Notes: generated by a model from the sequence alone, not told the origin. Positions 44,934-54,454 are shown, numbered from the stretch's first letter. The stretch: 64,000 nt of DNA from GCA-002727615 sp964442655 (GCA_964442655.1 CAYTZM010000001.1:256910-320909), one strand, 5' to 3'. Numbers and translations: made by a program.

Positions 44934-46016
44934 ATGAATTATTGTTGGTTATTCCATCCTAATTATATCCATTTTAATAAAAGATCTCCAGAGTCAGCTC
45001 TTCAAGAATTAGAATTATTGGCTAAGGCTATTAATCTTAAGGTCGTTTTTTCTGCAATAGTAAGAATATCTTCCATAAAAGCTTCCAGTTTTTTTGGTAC
45101 AGGAAAGGTGTTGGAAATTTCTAATAGTTTAAAGTTAGAAAATGTTAAAGATTGCGTAATTGTAATTAATGATAGGTTAACACCAATCCAACAAAGAAAT
45201 TTAGAAAAAAAGTGGAATGTTAAAGTTTTAGATAGGACTGCATTAATTCTTGAAATATTTGGATCTAGGGCAGTTACAAAAGAGGGAACATTGCAAGTAG
45301 AATTAGCCCATATTACTTGGCAAAAATCAAGATTAGTTAGAAGTTGGACCCATTTAGAAAGACAAAGAGGTGGTAAAGGATTTCTGGGCGGGCCAGGAGA
45401 ATTACAAATAGAATTAGATAAGAGATATTTAACTAATAGAATTAAAAAGATTAATTCTGATTTAAACAAAATAAAGAAAACTAGAAAATTACAAAGAAAT
45501 AGGAGGAAAAATCAATTTCCATTGGTGTCTCTAATTGGGTATACCAACTCAGGAAAATCTACGTTATTTAATAGATTAACTGGTGCTAATGAGTTAGCAA
45601 AAAATATGCTCTTTGCTACTTTGGATCCTAAACACAGAAAAGTAACTTTTTCTTATCAAAAACAATTTATTTTATCGGATACAGTGGGTTTTGTTAATAA
45701 TTTGCCAACAGAACTTATTAGAGCATTTAAAGCAACTTTAGACGAGGTTATTTATTCTGATTTAATACTTCATGTAAGAGATATTTCTCATGAAGATTAT
45801 ATATCTCAAAACGATGATGTTTTAAATATAATAAATACTATATTTATTGAGTCTGAACGCGATTTTTCAGAAAATGTAATAGAGGTAATTAATAAAATTG
45901 ATAAAATAAAATATTCTCATAATTCAATTAAAAATTCTTTAAAAAGAGTGCATGTATCAGCGAAGACTGGGCAAGGCATTAACGATCTAATAGGTGTTAT
46001 TACTAAAAGTTTATAA
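44934..46016 (+). CDS. hflX: Ribosome-associated GTPase HflX
   Basis: HflX is a GTPase that splits stalled or stressed ribosomes. The N-terminal HflX domain includes FGTGKVLEIS, NDRLTPIQQRNLEKKW and VLDRTALILEIFGSRAVTKEGTLQVELA, then the RLVRSWTHLERQRGGKGFLGGPGE-type linker (RSWTHLERQRGGKGFLGGPG). The G domain has G1 GYTNSGKST (about 202), G3 DTVGFVNNLP and G4 NKID. At 360 residues it is shorter than enteric HflX, mainly at the C-terminus. Hfq often precedes hflX in this class; none is present here. Confidence 0.94.
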   Translation: MNYCWLFHPNYIHFNKRSPESALQELELLAKAINLKVVFSAIVRISSIKASSFFGTGKVLEISNSLKLENVKDCVIVINDRLTPIQQRNLEKKWNVKVLDRTALILEIFGSRAVTKEGTLQVELAHITWQKSRLVRSWTHLERQRGGKGFLGGPGELQIELDKRYLTNRIKKINSDLNKIKKTRKLQRNRRKNQFPLVSLIGYTNSGKSTLFNRLTGANELAKNMLFATLDPKHRKVTFSYQKQFILSDTVGFVNNLPTELIRAFKATLDEVIYSDLILHVRDISHEDYISQNDDVLNIINTIFIESERDFSENVIEVINKIDKIKYSHNSIKNSLKRVHVSAKTGQGINDLIGVITKSL

Positions 46017-46038
46017 TGATATTATTTTTGTATAATAC

Positions 46039-46104
46039 TTGACATTTGTACTCATAATGCACAAATACTATATGAGTTTGGCACTCTAACAATAAGAGTG
46101 CTAT
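46039..46104 (+). promoter_or_regulatory. groESL control region: TTGACA -35 and CIRCE operator
   Basis: A CIRCE element at 46078-46104 reads TTGGCACTC-N9-GAGTGCTAT, two changes from the consensus TTAGCACTC-N9-GAGTGCTAA, with a perfect 8-base core on both arms (GCACTC and GAGTGC plus flanks). This is the HrcA repressor site. Upstream is a perfect TTGACA (46039-46044), but no -10 has ideal spacing: ACAAAT is at 16 bases and TACTAT at 21. The groES ATG is 29 bases after the operator with an AGGAAG ribosome site. Confidence 0.85.
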
Positions 46105-46132
46105 TTTTTAACATTAATTTAGGAAGAGTAAA

Positions 46133-46420
46133 ATGAAATTTAGACCACTTCATGACCGTGTTTTAGTAAAACGCATGGATACCGAAGAAAAATCTTCTGG
46201 AGGTATAATTATCCCTGATTCTGCTCAGGAAAAGCCTATGGAAGCAAAAGTAGTAGAGGTAGGAACTGGATCAATATCAGAGGACGGCAAAAGAACACCT
46301 TTAGACGTTAAAAAAGGTGATGTTGTACTTATAGGTAAATGGTCTGGTACAGAAATTAAATTAGGATCTGATGATTTAGTAATAATTAAGGAATCAGATA
46401 TTATGGGAATTATGGGCTAA
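46133..46420 (+). CDS. groES: Co-chaperonin GroES
   Basis: The heptameric lid of GroEL. The 95 residues begin KFRPLHDRVLVKRMDTEEKSSGGIIIPDSAQEKP, including the mobile loop that docks to GroEL, and end with EIKLGSDDLVIIKESDIMGIM. Length and sequence are typical. It follows a CIRCE operator and precedes groEL by 30 bases, the standard HrcA-controlled operon. Confidence 0.98.
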   Translation: MKFRPLHDRVLVKRMDTEEKSSGGIIIPDSAQEKPMEAKVVEVGTGSISEDGKRTPLDVKKGDVVLIGKWSGTEIKLGSDDLVIIKESDIMGIMG

Positions 46421-46450
46421 TTAGCTCTTTTAAGAAAAGGGATATAGAAT

Positions 46451-48121
46451 ATGCCATCAAAAGATGTAAAATTTTCAACTGACGCACGTGAGCGTATGCT
46501 GCGTGGTGTTGATGTATTAGCAAATGCAGTAAAAATAACTTTAGGTCCTAAAGGAAGAAATGTAGTATTAGATAAATCGTTTGGGGCTCCAAGAACTACA
46601 AAAGATGGAGTAACTGTAGCTAAGGAAATCGAGCTTAAAGATAAATTTGAAAACATGGGAGCTCAAATGGTTAAAGAAGTTGCTAGCAAAACTAATGATG
46701 AAGCGGGTGATGGAACTACTACTGCAACTGTGTTAGCACAATCTATAGTTAGAGAAGGTTGTAAAGCCGTAGCAGCTGGAATGAACCCTCTGGATGTTAA
46801 AAGAGGTATTGATTTAGCTACTGATACTGTTGTAGAGGAACTTAATAAAAATAGTAGAAAAATATCTGATAGAGGAGAAGTAGCACAAGTAGGTACAATT
46901 TCATCCAATGGTGAAGAGGAAATTGGAGAATTACTTGCAACTGCAATGGAAAAAGTAGGCAAAGAAGGCGTGATAACTGTAGAAGAAGCTAAAGGCTTAG
47001 ATACAGATTTAGATGTGGTAGAAGGTATGCAATTTGATAGAGGATACTTATCTCCTTATTTTATTACTAATGCTGAAAAAATGATTGCTGAAATGGAAGA
47101 GCCGTATATTTTAATTCATGAGCAAAAATTAACTAGTTTGCAGCCAATACTTCCAATATTAGAAAAGGTTGTTCAAGCTGGTAAATCATTACTGATTATA
47201 GCTGAAGATATAGAAGGTGAGGCTTTAGCTACTTTGGTGGTTAATCGCCTTAGAGGTGGTTTAAAAGTCGCAGCTGTAAAAGCTCCTGGATTTGGAGATA
47301 GAAGAAAAGCTATGCTAGTAGATATTGCGACATTGACAAATGGACAAGTTATTAGTGAAGATCTTGGCATTAAATTGGAAAATGTAGATTTAAAAATGTT
47401 AGGAACTGCTAAAAGAGTTCATATAACAAAAGAAGAAACTACAATTATTGATGGAGCCGGATCTAAAAAAGATATACAAGCAAGAGTAAATCAAATAAGG
47501 GCACAAATCGATGAAGCGACTTCAGATTATGATCGTGAAAAACTTCAAGAAAGATTAGCAAAATTAGCTGGTGGCGTCGCTGTAATTAGAGTAGGCGGTG
47601 CGACAGAAGTAGAAGTGAAAGAAAGAAAAGATAGAGTTGAAGATGCTATGAATGCTACAAGAGCTGCTGTTGAAGAAGGTATTGTTCCTGGAGGTGGAGG
47701 AGCATTAGTTAATGCTGCTAAGGCATTATCTAAGTTGAAGTCTGAAAATAATGACCAAAAAGTAGGAATAGAGATTGTAAGAAGAGCTTGTGAAGCGCCT
47801 GTTAGACAAATTGCCTCTAATTCTGGTTATGATGGTTCTATAGTAGTAGGAAAAATTAATGATTCTAAAGATAAAGCATTTGGATTTGATGCACAAGCTG
47901 GCAAATATGTTGATATGGTAAAGTCAGGAATAATTGACCCTACTAAAGTAGTAAGAACAGCATTACAAGATGCAGCATCTGTTTCTGGATTACTTATCAC
48001 TACAGAAGCTATGGTAGCGGATTCTATTGAAGATAAAGAAGCTGCTGCTCCAGCTATGCCTGATATGGGAGGTATGGGTGGAATGGGCGGAATGGGTGGA
48101 ATGGGCGGAATGGGAATGTAA
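46451..48121 (+). CDS. groEL: Chaperonin GroEL
   Basis: The 60-kDa chaperonin that folds proteins in its cavity with GroES. The 556 residues contain the ATP site LGPKGRNVVLDKSFGAP and DGTTTATVLAQSI, the hinge and apical regions with FDRGYLSPYFITNAEKM, and GIVPGGGGALVNAAKAL. The C-terminus is a run of five GGM repeats, visible as a short 9-base tandem repeat at 48065-48118. It is followed by a strong terminator. Codon use is less AT-biased than its neighbours in places, as expected of a highly expressed gene. Confidence 0.98.
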   Translation: MPSKDVKFSTDARERMLRGVDVLANAVKITLGPKGRNVVLDKSFGAPRTTKDGVTVAKEIELKDKFENMGAQMVKEVASKTNDEAGDGTTTATVLAQSIVREGCKAVAAGMNPLDVKRGIDLATDTVVEELNKNSRKISDRGEVAQVGTISSNGEEEIGELLATAMEKVGKEGVITVEEAKGLDTDLDVVEGMQFDRGYLSPYFITNAEKMIAEMEEPYILIHEQKLTSLQPILPILEKVVQAGKSLLIIAEDIEGEALATLVVNRLRGGLKVAAVKAPGFGDRRKAMLVDIATLTNGQVISEDLGIKLENVDLKMLGTAKRVHITKEETTIIDGAGSKKDIQARVNQIRAQIDEATSDYDREKLQERLAKLAGGVAVIRVGGATEVEVKERKDRVEDAMNATRAAVEEGIVPGGGGALVNAAKALSKLKSENNDQKVGIEIVRRACEAPVRQIASNSGYDGSIVVGKINDSKDKAFGFDAQAGKYVDMVKSGIIDPTKVVRTALQDAASVSGLLITTEAMVADSIEDKEAAAPAMPDMGGMGGMGGMGGMGGMGM

Positions 48122-48157
48122 TTTCTGCTTATTAATCTATTCTATTTGTTTTAATAT

Positions 48158-48194
48158 AAAAAAGAGCTATCTTAGTTTTGATAGCTCTTTTTTT
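48158..48194 (+). terminator. Rho-independent terminator of groESL
   Basis: A perfect 11-bp stem (AAAGAGCTATC at 48161-48171, GATAGCTCTTT at 48180-48190) with an 8-base loop is followed by a T-run to 48194 and lies 40 bases after the groEL stop. It is the clearest intrinsic terminator in the window. Confidence 0.92.
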
Positions 48195-48218
48195 ATGTAA
48201 TGTATTTAGGAAAATAAT

Positions 48219-49085
48219 ATGAATAATAATAAGGTTTCTTTTTTAGGTTTAGGAGTTATGGGGTATCCTATGGCCGGTCATTTATCTAAGGCAGGCTACG
48301 ATGTTACAATATATAATAGAACAGAATCTAGATCTGATAAATGGTTGGAGGAATATAAAGGAACTAAAGCTTTAACTCCAGGAGATGCAGCAAAAAACGC
48401 AAAAATTGTATTTGCTTGTGTTGGAAATGACAATGATATTAGAGAAGTTTGTCTAGGAAAAAATGGCGCTTTTGTATCTATGGATAAAGATGCAATTTTT
48501 GTAGATCATACTACAGCATCAGCAAATATTGCTAGAGAGCTTAATGGTAAGGCAATCGAGCATTCTATTTCATTTCTTGACGCTCCTGTTTCTGGAGGAG
48601 AAGCTGGAGCAATAAATGGGGTTTTGACAGTTATGGCAGGAGGAAAAGTTAAAACCTTTAATGAAGCAAAACCTTATATTAAATCATTTTCTCAAGCAGT
48701 AACTTTAATGGGAAATACTGGAGCAGGACAATTAACTAAAATGGTAAATCAAATTTGCATAGCAGGGCTTCTTCAAGGGTTATCTGAGGGCGTAAAATTT
48801 GGAATACAGTCAGGCTTAGATATAAGTAAAGTTGTAGAGGTAATTTCAAAAGGTGCTGCTGGGTCATGGCAAATGCAAAATAGGGCAGAGACAATGTCTA
48901 AGAATGAGTTTGAGTTTGGATTTGCTATAGAATTAATGCATAAGGACTTGCAAATTTGTATTGAAGAAGCAAAGAAAAATGAGTCTAAATTGCCTATTAC
49001 AGAATTAATAGATGAGTTTTATGTAAAATTAATCAAGCAAGGTCATAATAGATATGATACATCATCTTTGATAAAGCTACTTTAA
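48219..49085 (+). CDS. NAD(P)-dependent beta-hydroxyacid dehydrogenase (3-hydroxyisobutyrate dehydrogenase family)
   Basis: A 288-residue member of the 6-phosphogluconate/3-hydroxyisobutyrate dehydrogenase superfamily, which includes tartronate semialdehyde reductase and glyoxylate reductases. It has the Rossmann motif FLGLGVMGYPMAGHLSKAGY, the substrate-site DAPVSGGEAGAINGVLTVMAGG, the catalytic-Lys motif GQLTKMVNQI and the GAAGSWQMQNR region. The exact substrate cannot be decided from sequence. It follows the groEL terminator with an AGGAAA ribosome site, and its end overlaps convergent mazG by 9 bases. Confidence 0.88.
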   Translation: MNNNKVSFLGLGVMGYPMAGHLSKAGYDVTIYNRTESRSDKWLEEYKGTKALTPGDAAKNAKIVFACVGNDNDIREVCLGKNGAFVSMDKDAIFVDHTTASANIARELNGKAIEHSISFLDAPVSGGEAGAINGVLTVMAGGKVKTFNEAKPYIKSFSQAVTLMGNTGAGQLTKMVNQICIAGLLQGLSEGVKFGIQSGLDISKVVEVISKGAAGSWQMQNRAETMSKNEFEFGFAIELMHKDLQICIEEAKKNESKLPITELIDEFYVKLIKQGHNRYDTSSLIKLL

Positions 49086-49850
49086 TTTCTTGGCATTTTT
49101 CCATTGTATTTCTTTTTGTTTAGCGCTGCTATCTATAAAGTCTTTATTATTTTTAAATTGCTTTAGCATATATTTAAAACGGTTAATAAACTTTGTATTT
49201 GATTTGATTGCTGCAATTTCTGGGTTTATTTTCATATGTCTGCATAAATTAGCTATTGAAAATAGTAAATCACCTATCTCAATTTCTAAGTTTTCTATAT
49301 TAATATTATCTTTATTAATTTCTTCTTTTATTTCTTTTAATTCTTCTCCTATTTTATTTAGGGGCCCTTTGTAGTTATTCCAATCAAATCCTAGCTTTTT
49401 AGCTTCTTTTGAAATTTCTAAAGCTTGTATTAAGGCTGGGTTAGCTTTTAATATGGTAGAGAAGGGTGTATTAGGTTTATTATCTTTTTCATTAGCTTTT
49501 ATGACTTCCCATTGTTCGTTCAATTCTTGTTGGTTTAATTTTTTCTTGTTTTGAAATACATGAGGGTGACGTCTTATCATTTTTAGATTTATTTCTTCGA
49601 TAACTTCATGAAGAGTAAAATCATTATTTTCTTCTGCTATTTGAGAATTTAATACTATTTGTAATAATAAATCTCCTAACTCTTCTTTAATAGCTGTAGG
49701 TGATTTTTTTTGTATTGCTTCTATTGCTTCATAGGCTTCTTCTATGATGTAAGGCATGAGGGATTTATGTGTTTGTTTTTTATCCCAAGGACACCCATCT
49801 ATTGGATCTCTTAATTTTTTAATTGTTTTTTTTAGCTTTTCTATTGTCAT
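49077..49850 (-). CDS. mazG: Nucleoside triphosphate pyrophosphohydrolase MazG
   Basis: MazG hydrolyses (d)NTPs to monophosphates, a house-cleaning or stringent-response function. The 257 residues hold two MazG domains. The first has LRDPIDGCPWDKKQTHKSLMPYIIEEAYEAIEAI with EExxE metal ligands and EELGDLLLQIVLNSQ. The second, around residues 150-210, is similar but weaker (ELKEIKEEIN... EIGDLLFSIANLCRH). It is separated from the next minus-strand gene by 92 bases. Confidence 0.94.
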   Translation of the reverse strand: MTIEKLKKTIKKLRDPIDGCPWDKKQTHKSLMPYIIEEAYEAIEAIQKKSPTAIKEELGDLLLQIVLNSQIAEENNDFTLHEVIEEINLKMIRRHPHVFQNKKKLNQQELNEQWEVIKANEKDNKPNTPFSTILKANPALIQALEISKEAKKLGFDWNNYKGPLNKIGEELKEIKEEINKDNINIENLEIEIGDLLFSIANLCRHMKINPEIAAIKSNTKFINRFKYMLKQFKNNKDFIDSSAKQKEIQWKNAKKLK

Positions 49851-49942
49851 TTACTATATCTTGTTAGATTGTTTAAGGGCGCATAATATATATTATCAGA
49901 AACAATATAAATAAAATTAAAATAAAAAATTAAATAAATCAT

Positions 49943-50242
49943 TTAACTATTTGTTTTTAAAATATAATTAATAAAAAAAAGAAAATTACCAAGTAATACC
50001 ATAAACAATAAACATGTTAGTATTATAAGGCTAACTTGGTTAATTAATAGTTCTTCCCCTAATGCGTTATATATATATACTCTGATAAATCCCCAAATTA
50101 TTCCAGATAAGCATAGATAAAGATTAATAAGTTTAATATTAATCTTTAAGATTATTCTTGAACCAATTATAAATGATATTATCCATAATATCGGATCTTT
50201 TATAGAGCCACTAATTACTATTTTTAAAAATTCAATATCCAT
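49943..50242 (-). CDS. Small membrane protein of unknown function
   Basis: A 99-residue ORF with three probable membrane segments (about 14-29, 37-58 and 65-95) and few charges. I do not recognise a family. It begins 5 bases after the metallo-hydrolase gene stops, on the same strand, and so probably belongs to that operon. It is the last gene of the mltB-to-metallo-hydrolase block. Support is the length of the open frame, hydrophobic periodicity and tight spacing only. Confidence 0.6.
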   Translation of the reverse strand: MDIEFLKIVISGSIKDPILWIISFIIGSRIILKINIKLINLYLCLSGIIWGFIRVYIYNALGEELLINQVSLIILTCLLFMVLLGNFLFFINYILKTNS

Positions 50243-50247
50243 TTTAA

Positions 50248-51027
50248 TTAATTATCTAAAGTAATATGCATACCATCTACTCCTGGCTCTACATTTTTAG
50301 GACATTTAGCTTTTAGTTCATCATAGTCCAACCAATGGCCCATATGGGTAAGTATAGCTTTCTTAGGTTTTAATTTTTTAATCCACTCCATTGTTAAGTC
50401 AAAATGAGAATGACTGTAATGAGGTTCATATCTTACACAATCTACTATCCATAAATCTAAATTTTGTAGCATTTCATAGGATTCTTCGGGAAATTCATTA
50501 ACATCGGTAGAATATGCAAAATTATTAAATCTGTATCCTAATGTATGACTTTTTCCATGTATTTGATCTATAGCAAGTATTTCTGTGTCTAATATTAGGT
50601 TTTTACCTATAGATATAGTATTTGTCTTTAAGGATGGTAGAGCAGGCCCTGTATTAGAGCTAAATGCATAATAAAATCTTTCTTCTAATTGTTTTATTGT
50701 GTATTTGTCTCCATAAATAGGTAAAGGACTATTATCTTTTCTTTTCCAACAAAAAGCTCGTAAGTCATCTATGCCATTAGCATGGTCTGCATGTGAGTGT
50801 GTATATAGAACTGCATCAATATATTTTACTTTGGCATCTAGCATTTGCATTCTAAGGTCAGGGCTAGTATCTATTAAAAAATTCTTATTATTTATATTAA
50901 CTAAAATAGAGACCCTCCTTCTTACATTTTTAGGATTATTGGGATTACAAGGTCCCCAAATATTTCCTATTAAAGGCACTCCTCCAGAAGAACCACAGCC
51001 CAAAATTGTTACTTGTAAATTACTCAT
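50248..51027 (-). CDS. Metallo-beta-lactamase-fold hydrolase (PhnP-like)
   Basis: A 259-residue MBL-fold hydrolase with the N-terminal VTILGCGSSGGVPLIGNIWGPC-type sequence (LGCGSSGGVP), DTSPDLRMQML, the metal motif YTHSHADHANGIDDLRAF and later metal-ligand segments DCVRYEPHYSHSHFDLT and LTHMGHWLDY. This resembles PhnP phosphodiesterases and the MBL protein that commonly follows tatD in alphaproteobacteria. No phn genes are nearby, so a phosphonate role is unlikely. It overlaps tatD by 4 bases. Confidence 0.88.
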   Translation of the reverse strand: MSNLQVTILGCGSSGGVPLIGNIWGPCNPNNPKNVRRRVSILVNINNKNFLIDTSPDLRMQMLDAKVKYIDAVLYTHSHADHANGIDDLRAFCWKRKDNSPLPIYGDKYTIKQLEERFYYAFSSNTGPALPSLKTNTISIGKNLILDTEILAIDQIHGKSHTLGYRFNNFAYSTDVNEFPEESYEMLQNLDLWIVDCVRYEPHYSHSHFDLTMEWIKKLKPKKAILTHMGHWLDYDELKAKCPKNVEPGVDGMHITLDN

Positions 51028-51800
51028 AATTTAGCTTTGTTAAATAAATTAAAAAAGTTTTCTGTTGTAATCTTTTCTAGTTTGGATATTGGTACGTTTT
51101 TAATTTCTGCAATTTTTACTAAAGTCTCTTTTACAAAAGAAGGTTCATTTCTTTTTCCTCTATAAGGTACAGGAGCTAAATATGGAGAATCTGTTTCAAT
51201 TAGAATTTTTTCAATAGGTATTTTTTTGCAAATCTCTCTAATATTTTTAGCATTTTTAAAGGTAATAATACCTGAAAAGGATATATAAAATCCTATTTCT
51301 AATGCCGCCTTTGCTAAGTCATCTGTAGAAGTAAAACAGTGAATAACTCCTGAAAACTTTTTTTTATTATATTCTTTATGTAAAATTTTAATAATATCTT
51401 TATCTGCATCACGGGCATGAACTATTAGTGGAAGTTTTGTTTCTTGGCTTACCTGTATATGTTTTATAAAAGATTCTTTTTGAATAGCTCTTTTGCTGTT
51501 TTCATAAAAATAATCTAATCCTGTCTCTCCAATTCCTATAACATTTTTATTGTTACATAAATCAATAATTTCTTGTTTTGTAATATTTTTTTCCTTTTTT
51601 GCATTATGAGGATGAGTTCCAACAGAACACCATATATTTTTGTATTTAGTGGCTAATTTTAGAATTTTATTAAATTCTGTTATTTTTGTACATATAGTTT
51701 GGATTCCTATTACGTTTTGTTCTTTAGCATTATTAAGTACTTTATTAAGGTCTTTTTCAAATTCTTTAAAATCTAAATGGCAATGGCTATCAATCATCAA
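51024..51800 (-). CDS. tatD: TatD family metal-dependent deoxyribonuclease
   Basis: A 258-residue TIM-barrel hydrolase of the TatD/YcfH family, with 3'-5' DNase activity in studied members. It begins IDSHCHLDFKEFEKDL, then WCSVGTHPHNAK, IGETGLDYF, LPLIVHARDADKDI, GVIHCFTSTDDLA and ILIETDSPYLAPVPYRGKRNEP. All metal ligands of the family are seen. It sits between metG and the MBL gene, overlapping metG by 11 bases and the MBL gene by 4. Confidence 0.95.
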   Translation of the reverse strand: MMIDSHCHLDFKEFEKDLNKVLNNAKEQNVIGIQTICTKITEFNKILKLATKYKNIWCSVGTHPHNAKKEKNITKQEIIDLCNNKNVIGIGETGLDYFYENSKRAIQKESFIKHIQVSQETKLPLIVHARDADKDIIKILHKEYNKKKFSGVIHCFTSTDDLAKAALEIGFYISFSGIITFKNAKNIREICKKIPIEKILIETDSPYLAPVPYRGKRNEPSFVKETLVKIAEIKNVPISKLEKITTENFFNLFNKAKL

Positions 51801-53334
51801 CGTTTTCCAATCGAGGAAATACTCCTTCAGGTTTTACTATTATATTTTCTTCAATCAACTCATTATAAAATTTAAAATTTCTTTTATTCTTTGGAATCAT
51901 TAATTGATCTAAGATTTTATTAGCTCCTTTGGGTACAAAATTTAATGCTATTAAACTTATTTTTCTTATAATATTTGATAAGGTGTTAAGAACTGTGTTC
52001 ATTCTCTCAACATCTGTGTTTTTCAATGCCCATGGAGCTTCAGCATCTATGTACGAATTAGCTTCTCTAATCACAGACCATAACTCTTCTATAGCAGAAG
52101 TAATTTCATAATTGTTCATAAAATTAATAATATTATTGGTAGATTTATCTACAAATTTTAGAATTTTTGTATCTGTATCATTTAATTTATTTGCGCTTGG
52201 TATTTTTTGATTACAATTTTTATATATGAAAGATAATACTCTTTGCGCAAGGTTTCCATAATCATTAGCTAAATCTGAATTAGCTCTTTTAATTAGAGCT
52301 TTTTCTGAATAATCTCCATCTTGCCCAAACCTAACTTCACGTAGTAAGAAATATCTTACTTGATCTAATCCATAGTCATCAATTATTTTAAAGGGGTCTA
52401 CTACATTACCTGTGGATTTAGACATTTTTTCTCCATTTACAGTCCACCAACCATGCGCATAAACTTTTTGGGGTAATTCTATTTCTGCTGCCATAAGAAA
52501 TGCTGGCCAATAAATAGCATGAAATCTTAATATATCTTTTCCAACAACATGGATGCTTGCAGGCCAAAATTCTTTCCATTTTTTAGAATTAAGATTTGGG
52601 TATTCTACTCCTGATAAATAATTAGTAAGAGCATCTAACCAAACATATATAATGTGGTTTTCATCTTTTGGCACAGGTATTCCCCATTTAAAGGTTGTTC
52701 TAGATATTGACAAGTCTTCAAGACCCTTAGACACAAAGCTTAGTACTTCATTATATCTGCTTTGGGGGGCAATAAATTTTGGATTTTTTTCATAAAATTC
52801 TAATAATTTATTTTGCCAAGAAGATAATTTAAAAAAATATGATGGCTCTTCAACCCATTCAAGTTTTGATCCATTAGGTCCAATCTTTTCTCCCTCTTGA
52901 TTTGTATTTATTTCATCATTAGAATAAAAAGCCTCGTCTCTAACTGAATACCAACCTGAATATTTATCTAAATAAATATCTCCTTTATCTAATAATTTAT
53001 TCCAAATATTTTCGACAGCTTTTTTATGTCTTGTTTCAGTAGTTCTTATAAAATCATTATTAATTATTTCTAATTTATTTGATAAGTCTATAAAACTTTG
53101 GGATACTTTATCAGTAAATAATTGTGGATCCATTCCTTCTGACAAAGCAGATTTTTCGACTTTTTGCCCGTGTTCATCGGTTCCTGTTAAAAAATTTACA
53201 TTTTTCCCCATCCAATTATTATATCTTGCAATGGTGTCACAAATAATTGTTGTGTAAGCATGTCCAATATGAGGAATATCATTTACGTAATATATTGGGG
53301 TTGTAATATAGAAATTGTTATTATCTGTGCTCAT
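51790..53334 (-). CDS. metG: Methionyl-tRNA synthetase
   Basis: The class I synthetase that charges methionine. It has TTPIYYVNDIPHIGHAYTTI (HIGH), FLTGTDEHGQKV, YVWLDALTNYLSGVEYP, HVVGKDILRFHAIYWPAFLMAA and the KMSKSTGNVVDP loop near residue 300. The 514-residue form lacks the C-terminal tRNA-binding dimerisation domain and the zinc knuckle cysteines typical of longer MetRS, consistent with the alphaproteobacterial type. It overlaps holB by 14 bases. Confidence 0.96.
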   Translation of the reverse strand: MSTDNNNFYITTPIYYVNDIPHIGHAYTTIICDTIARYNNWMGKNVNFLTGTDEHGQKVEKSALSEGMDPQLFTDKVSQSFIDLSNKLEIINNDFIRTTETRHKKAVENIWNKLLDKGDIYLDKYSGWYSVRDEAFYSNDEINTNQEGEKIGPNGSKLEWVEEPSYFFKLSSWQNKLLEFYEKNPKFIAPQSRYNEVLSFVSKGLEDLSISRTTFKWGIPVPKDENHIIYVWLDALTNYLSGVEYPNLNSKKWKEFWPASIHVVGKDILRFHAIYWPAFLMAAEIELPQKVYAHGWWTVNGEKMSKSTGNVVDPFKIIDDYGLDQVRYFLLREVRFGQDGDYSEKALIKRANSDLANDYGNLAQRVLSFIYKNCNQKIPSANKLNDTDTKILKFVDKSTNNIINFMNNYEITSAIEELWSVIREANSYIDAEAPWALKNTDVERMNTVLNTLSNIIRKISLIALNFVPKGANKILDQLMIPKNKRNFKFYNELIEENIIVKPEGVFPRLENVDD

Positions 53335-54454
53335 ATAGGGTCTCTTCTGTTACAGATTTATAAGTGTTAAATTTTTTAATATTATCTATAAGATTCATCA
53401 CAACTTGTTTTTTTTCTAAATTTAATTCTAATACTGTATTAATTTCAGAATATGAGCTTTCCCATAAGAAAGGGATATCTGCAATAGTAAAATTATTAAT
53501 TAAATATTTTTGTACTTCTTCTTCTTTTATAGAAAAATTTATATCTATCATTAGTAAATATCTTCTGTATAACCTATAAAAAAATATTGTTAGCAGCTCT
53601 TTTAAAACATTTAATTCTAAATTATTATTTTTTGAATTAATTAAACTATTTAATTCTTCTACGTTGCTTTGATTTATTTTATTTATATTTTCAAAAATAT
53701 CTATAATACAATTGTATATTTCTAATCCATTATTTTGAAATAATAATATTCCCTTACCTGGTATGCCATTTGATAGCAAATTTAACTGGTTTAGAGATTC
53801 TGTTTTGATATCTTCTGTTAGATTATTAGTAATAATTGCACTTGTGTCTTCTTTAGATAAATTATTAAATTGAAGAATTCTGCATCTAGATCTTATAGTG
53901 TCTAATACATTAGACTTGTTATTTGAAATTACAAAAATTACACTATTACTAGGAGGTTCTTCTAAAATCTTTAATAAAGCATTCGCTCCAAATTTATTAA
54001 TTCTATCTAAGTCATCTATAATGGCAATTCTTTTGCCTCCATCCCCAGAAGTCTTGGAAAAAAAATCTTTTATCTCTCTTATTTTATTTACAGGTATGAT
54101 TTCATTACCATATGGGTCTAAATCAGAATTATCTCTTTCTATAACTTTGAGGTCTATATGAGTATTCTCTGAAATTTTATTATGTATTAAATTATTGTTA
54201 TCAAAGTTAAAATTTAATGTTTTATTATTTTCTTTGTTATTAAATAATAATATTTCATTGTTATTTTTTTTAGTTAGAGATAGTAATGCTCTTGACGCAC
54301 AGTATGCAAAAGTAGCTTTTCCCAATCCTGCGGGGCCTTCTAGTAGCCATGAATGGTGTAAATGATTGTTTTCAAAAGCTTCAATAAAAATTTTTTCTTG
54401 TTTTTTATGTCCTATAAGGTTTTTTGTTTTTCTGGGGTGAAAATTTTTAAACAT
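53321..54454 (-). CDS. holB: DNA polymerase III delta' subunit
   Basis: Delta' is part of the clamp loader. The 377-residue AAA+ protein starts NLIGHKKQEKIFIEAFENNHLHHSWLLEGPAGLGKATFAY; the Walker A has Ala before Thr (GKAT), usual for delta', which does not hydrolyse ATP. Further motifs are IAIIDDLDRINKFGANALLKILEEPPSNSVIFVISN and the sensor SRCRILQF. The C-terminal domain is weakly conserved. The tmk-holB-metG-tatD order is the common one. Confidence 0.94.
   Translation of the reverse strand: MFKNFHPRKTKNLIGHKKQEKIFIEAFENNHLHHSWLLEGPAGLGKATFAYCASRALLSLTKKNNNEILLFNNKENNKTLNFNFDNNNLIHNKISENTHIDLKVIERDNSDLDPYGNEIIPVNKIREIKDFFSKTSGDGGKRIAIIDDLDRINKFGANALLKILEEPPSNSVIFVISNNKSNVLDTIRSRCRILQFNNLSKEDTSAIITNNLTEDIKTESLNQLNLLSNGIPGKGILLFQNNGLEIYNCIIDIFENINKINQSNVEELNSLINSKNNNLELNVLKELLTIFFYRLYRRYLLMIDINFSIKEEEVQKYLINNFTIADIPFLWESSYSEINTVLELNLEKKQVVMNLIDNIKKFNTYKSVTEETLYEHR

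Noticed and set aside
46663..46962. Open frame antisense to groEL, and similar long antisense frames over hflX (45002-45469), gltX (12769-13038) and trpD (17363-17740)
   Set aside because: They run opposite to well-supported genes, have no ribosome site and encode low-complexity products, as expected from codon bias of the real gene.
48065..48118. Tandem 9-base repeats
   Set aside because: They encode the normal GGM tail of GroEL.
49883..49896. Perfect 14-base AT palindrome upstream of mazG
   Set aside because: It contains only A and T, which arises easily by chance in this composition; no -35/-10 pair of good spacing goes with it.
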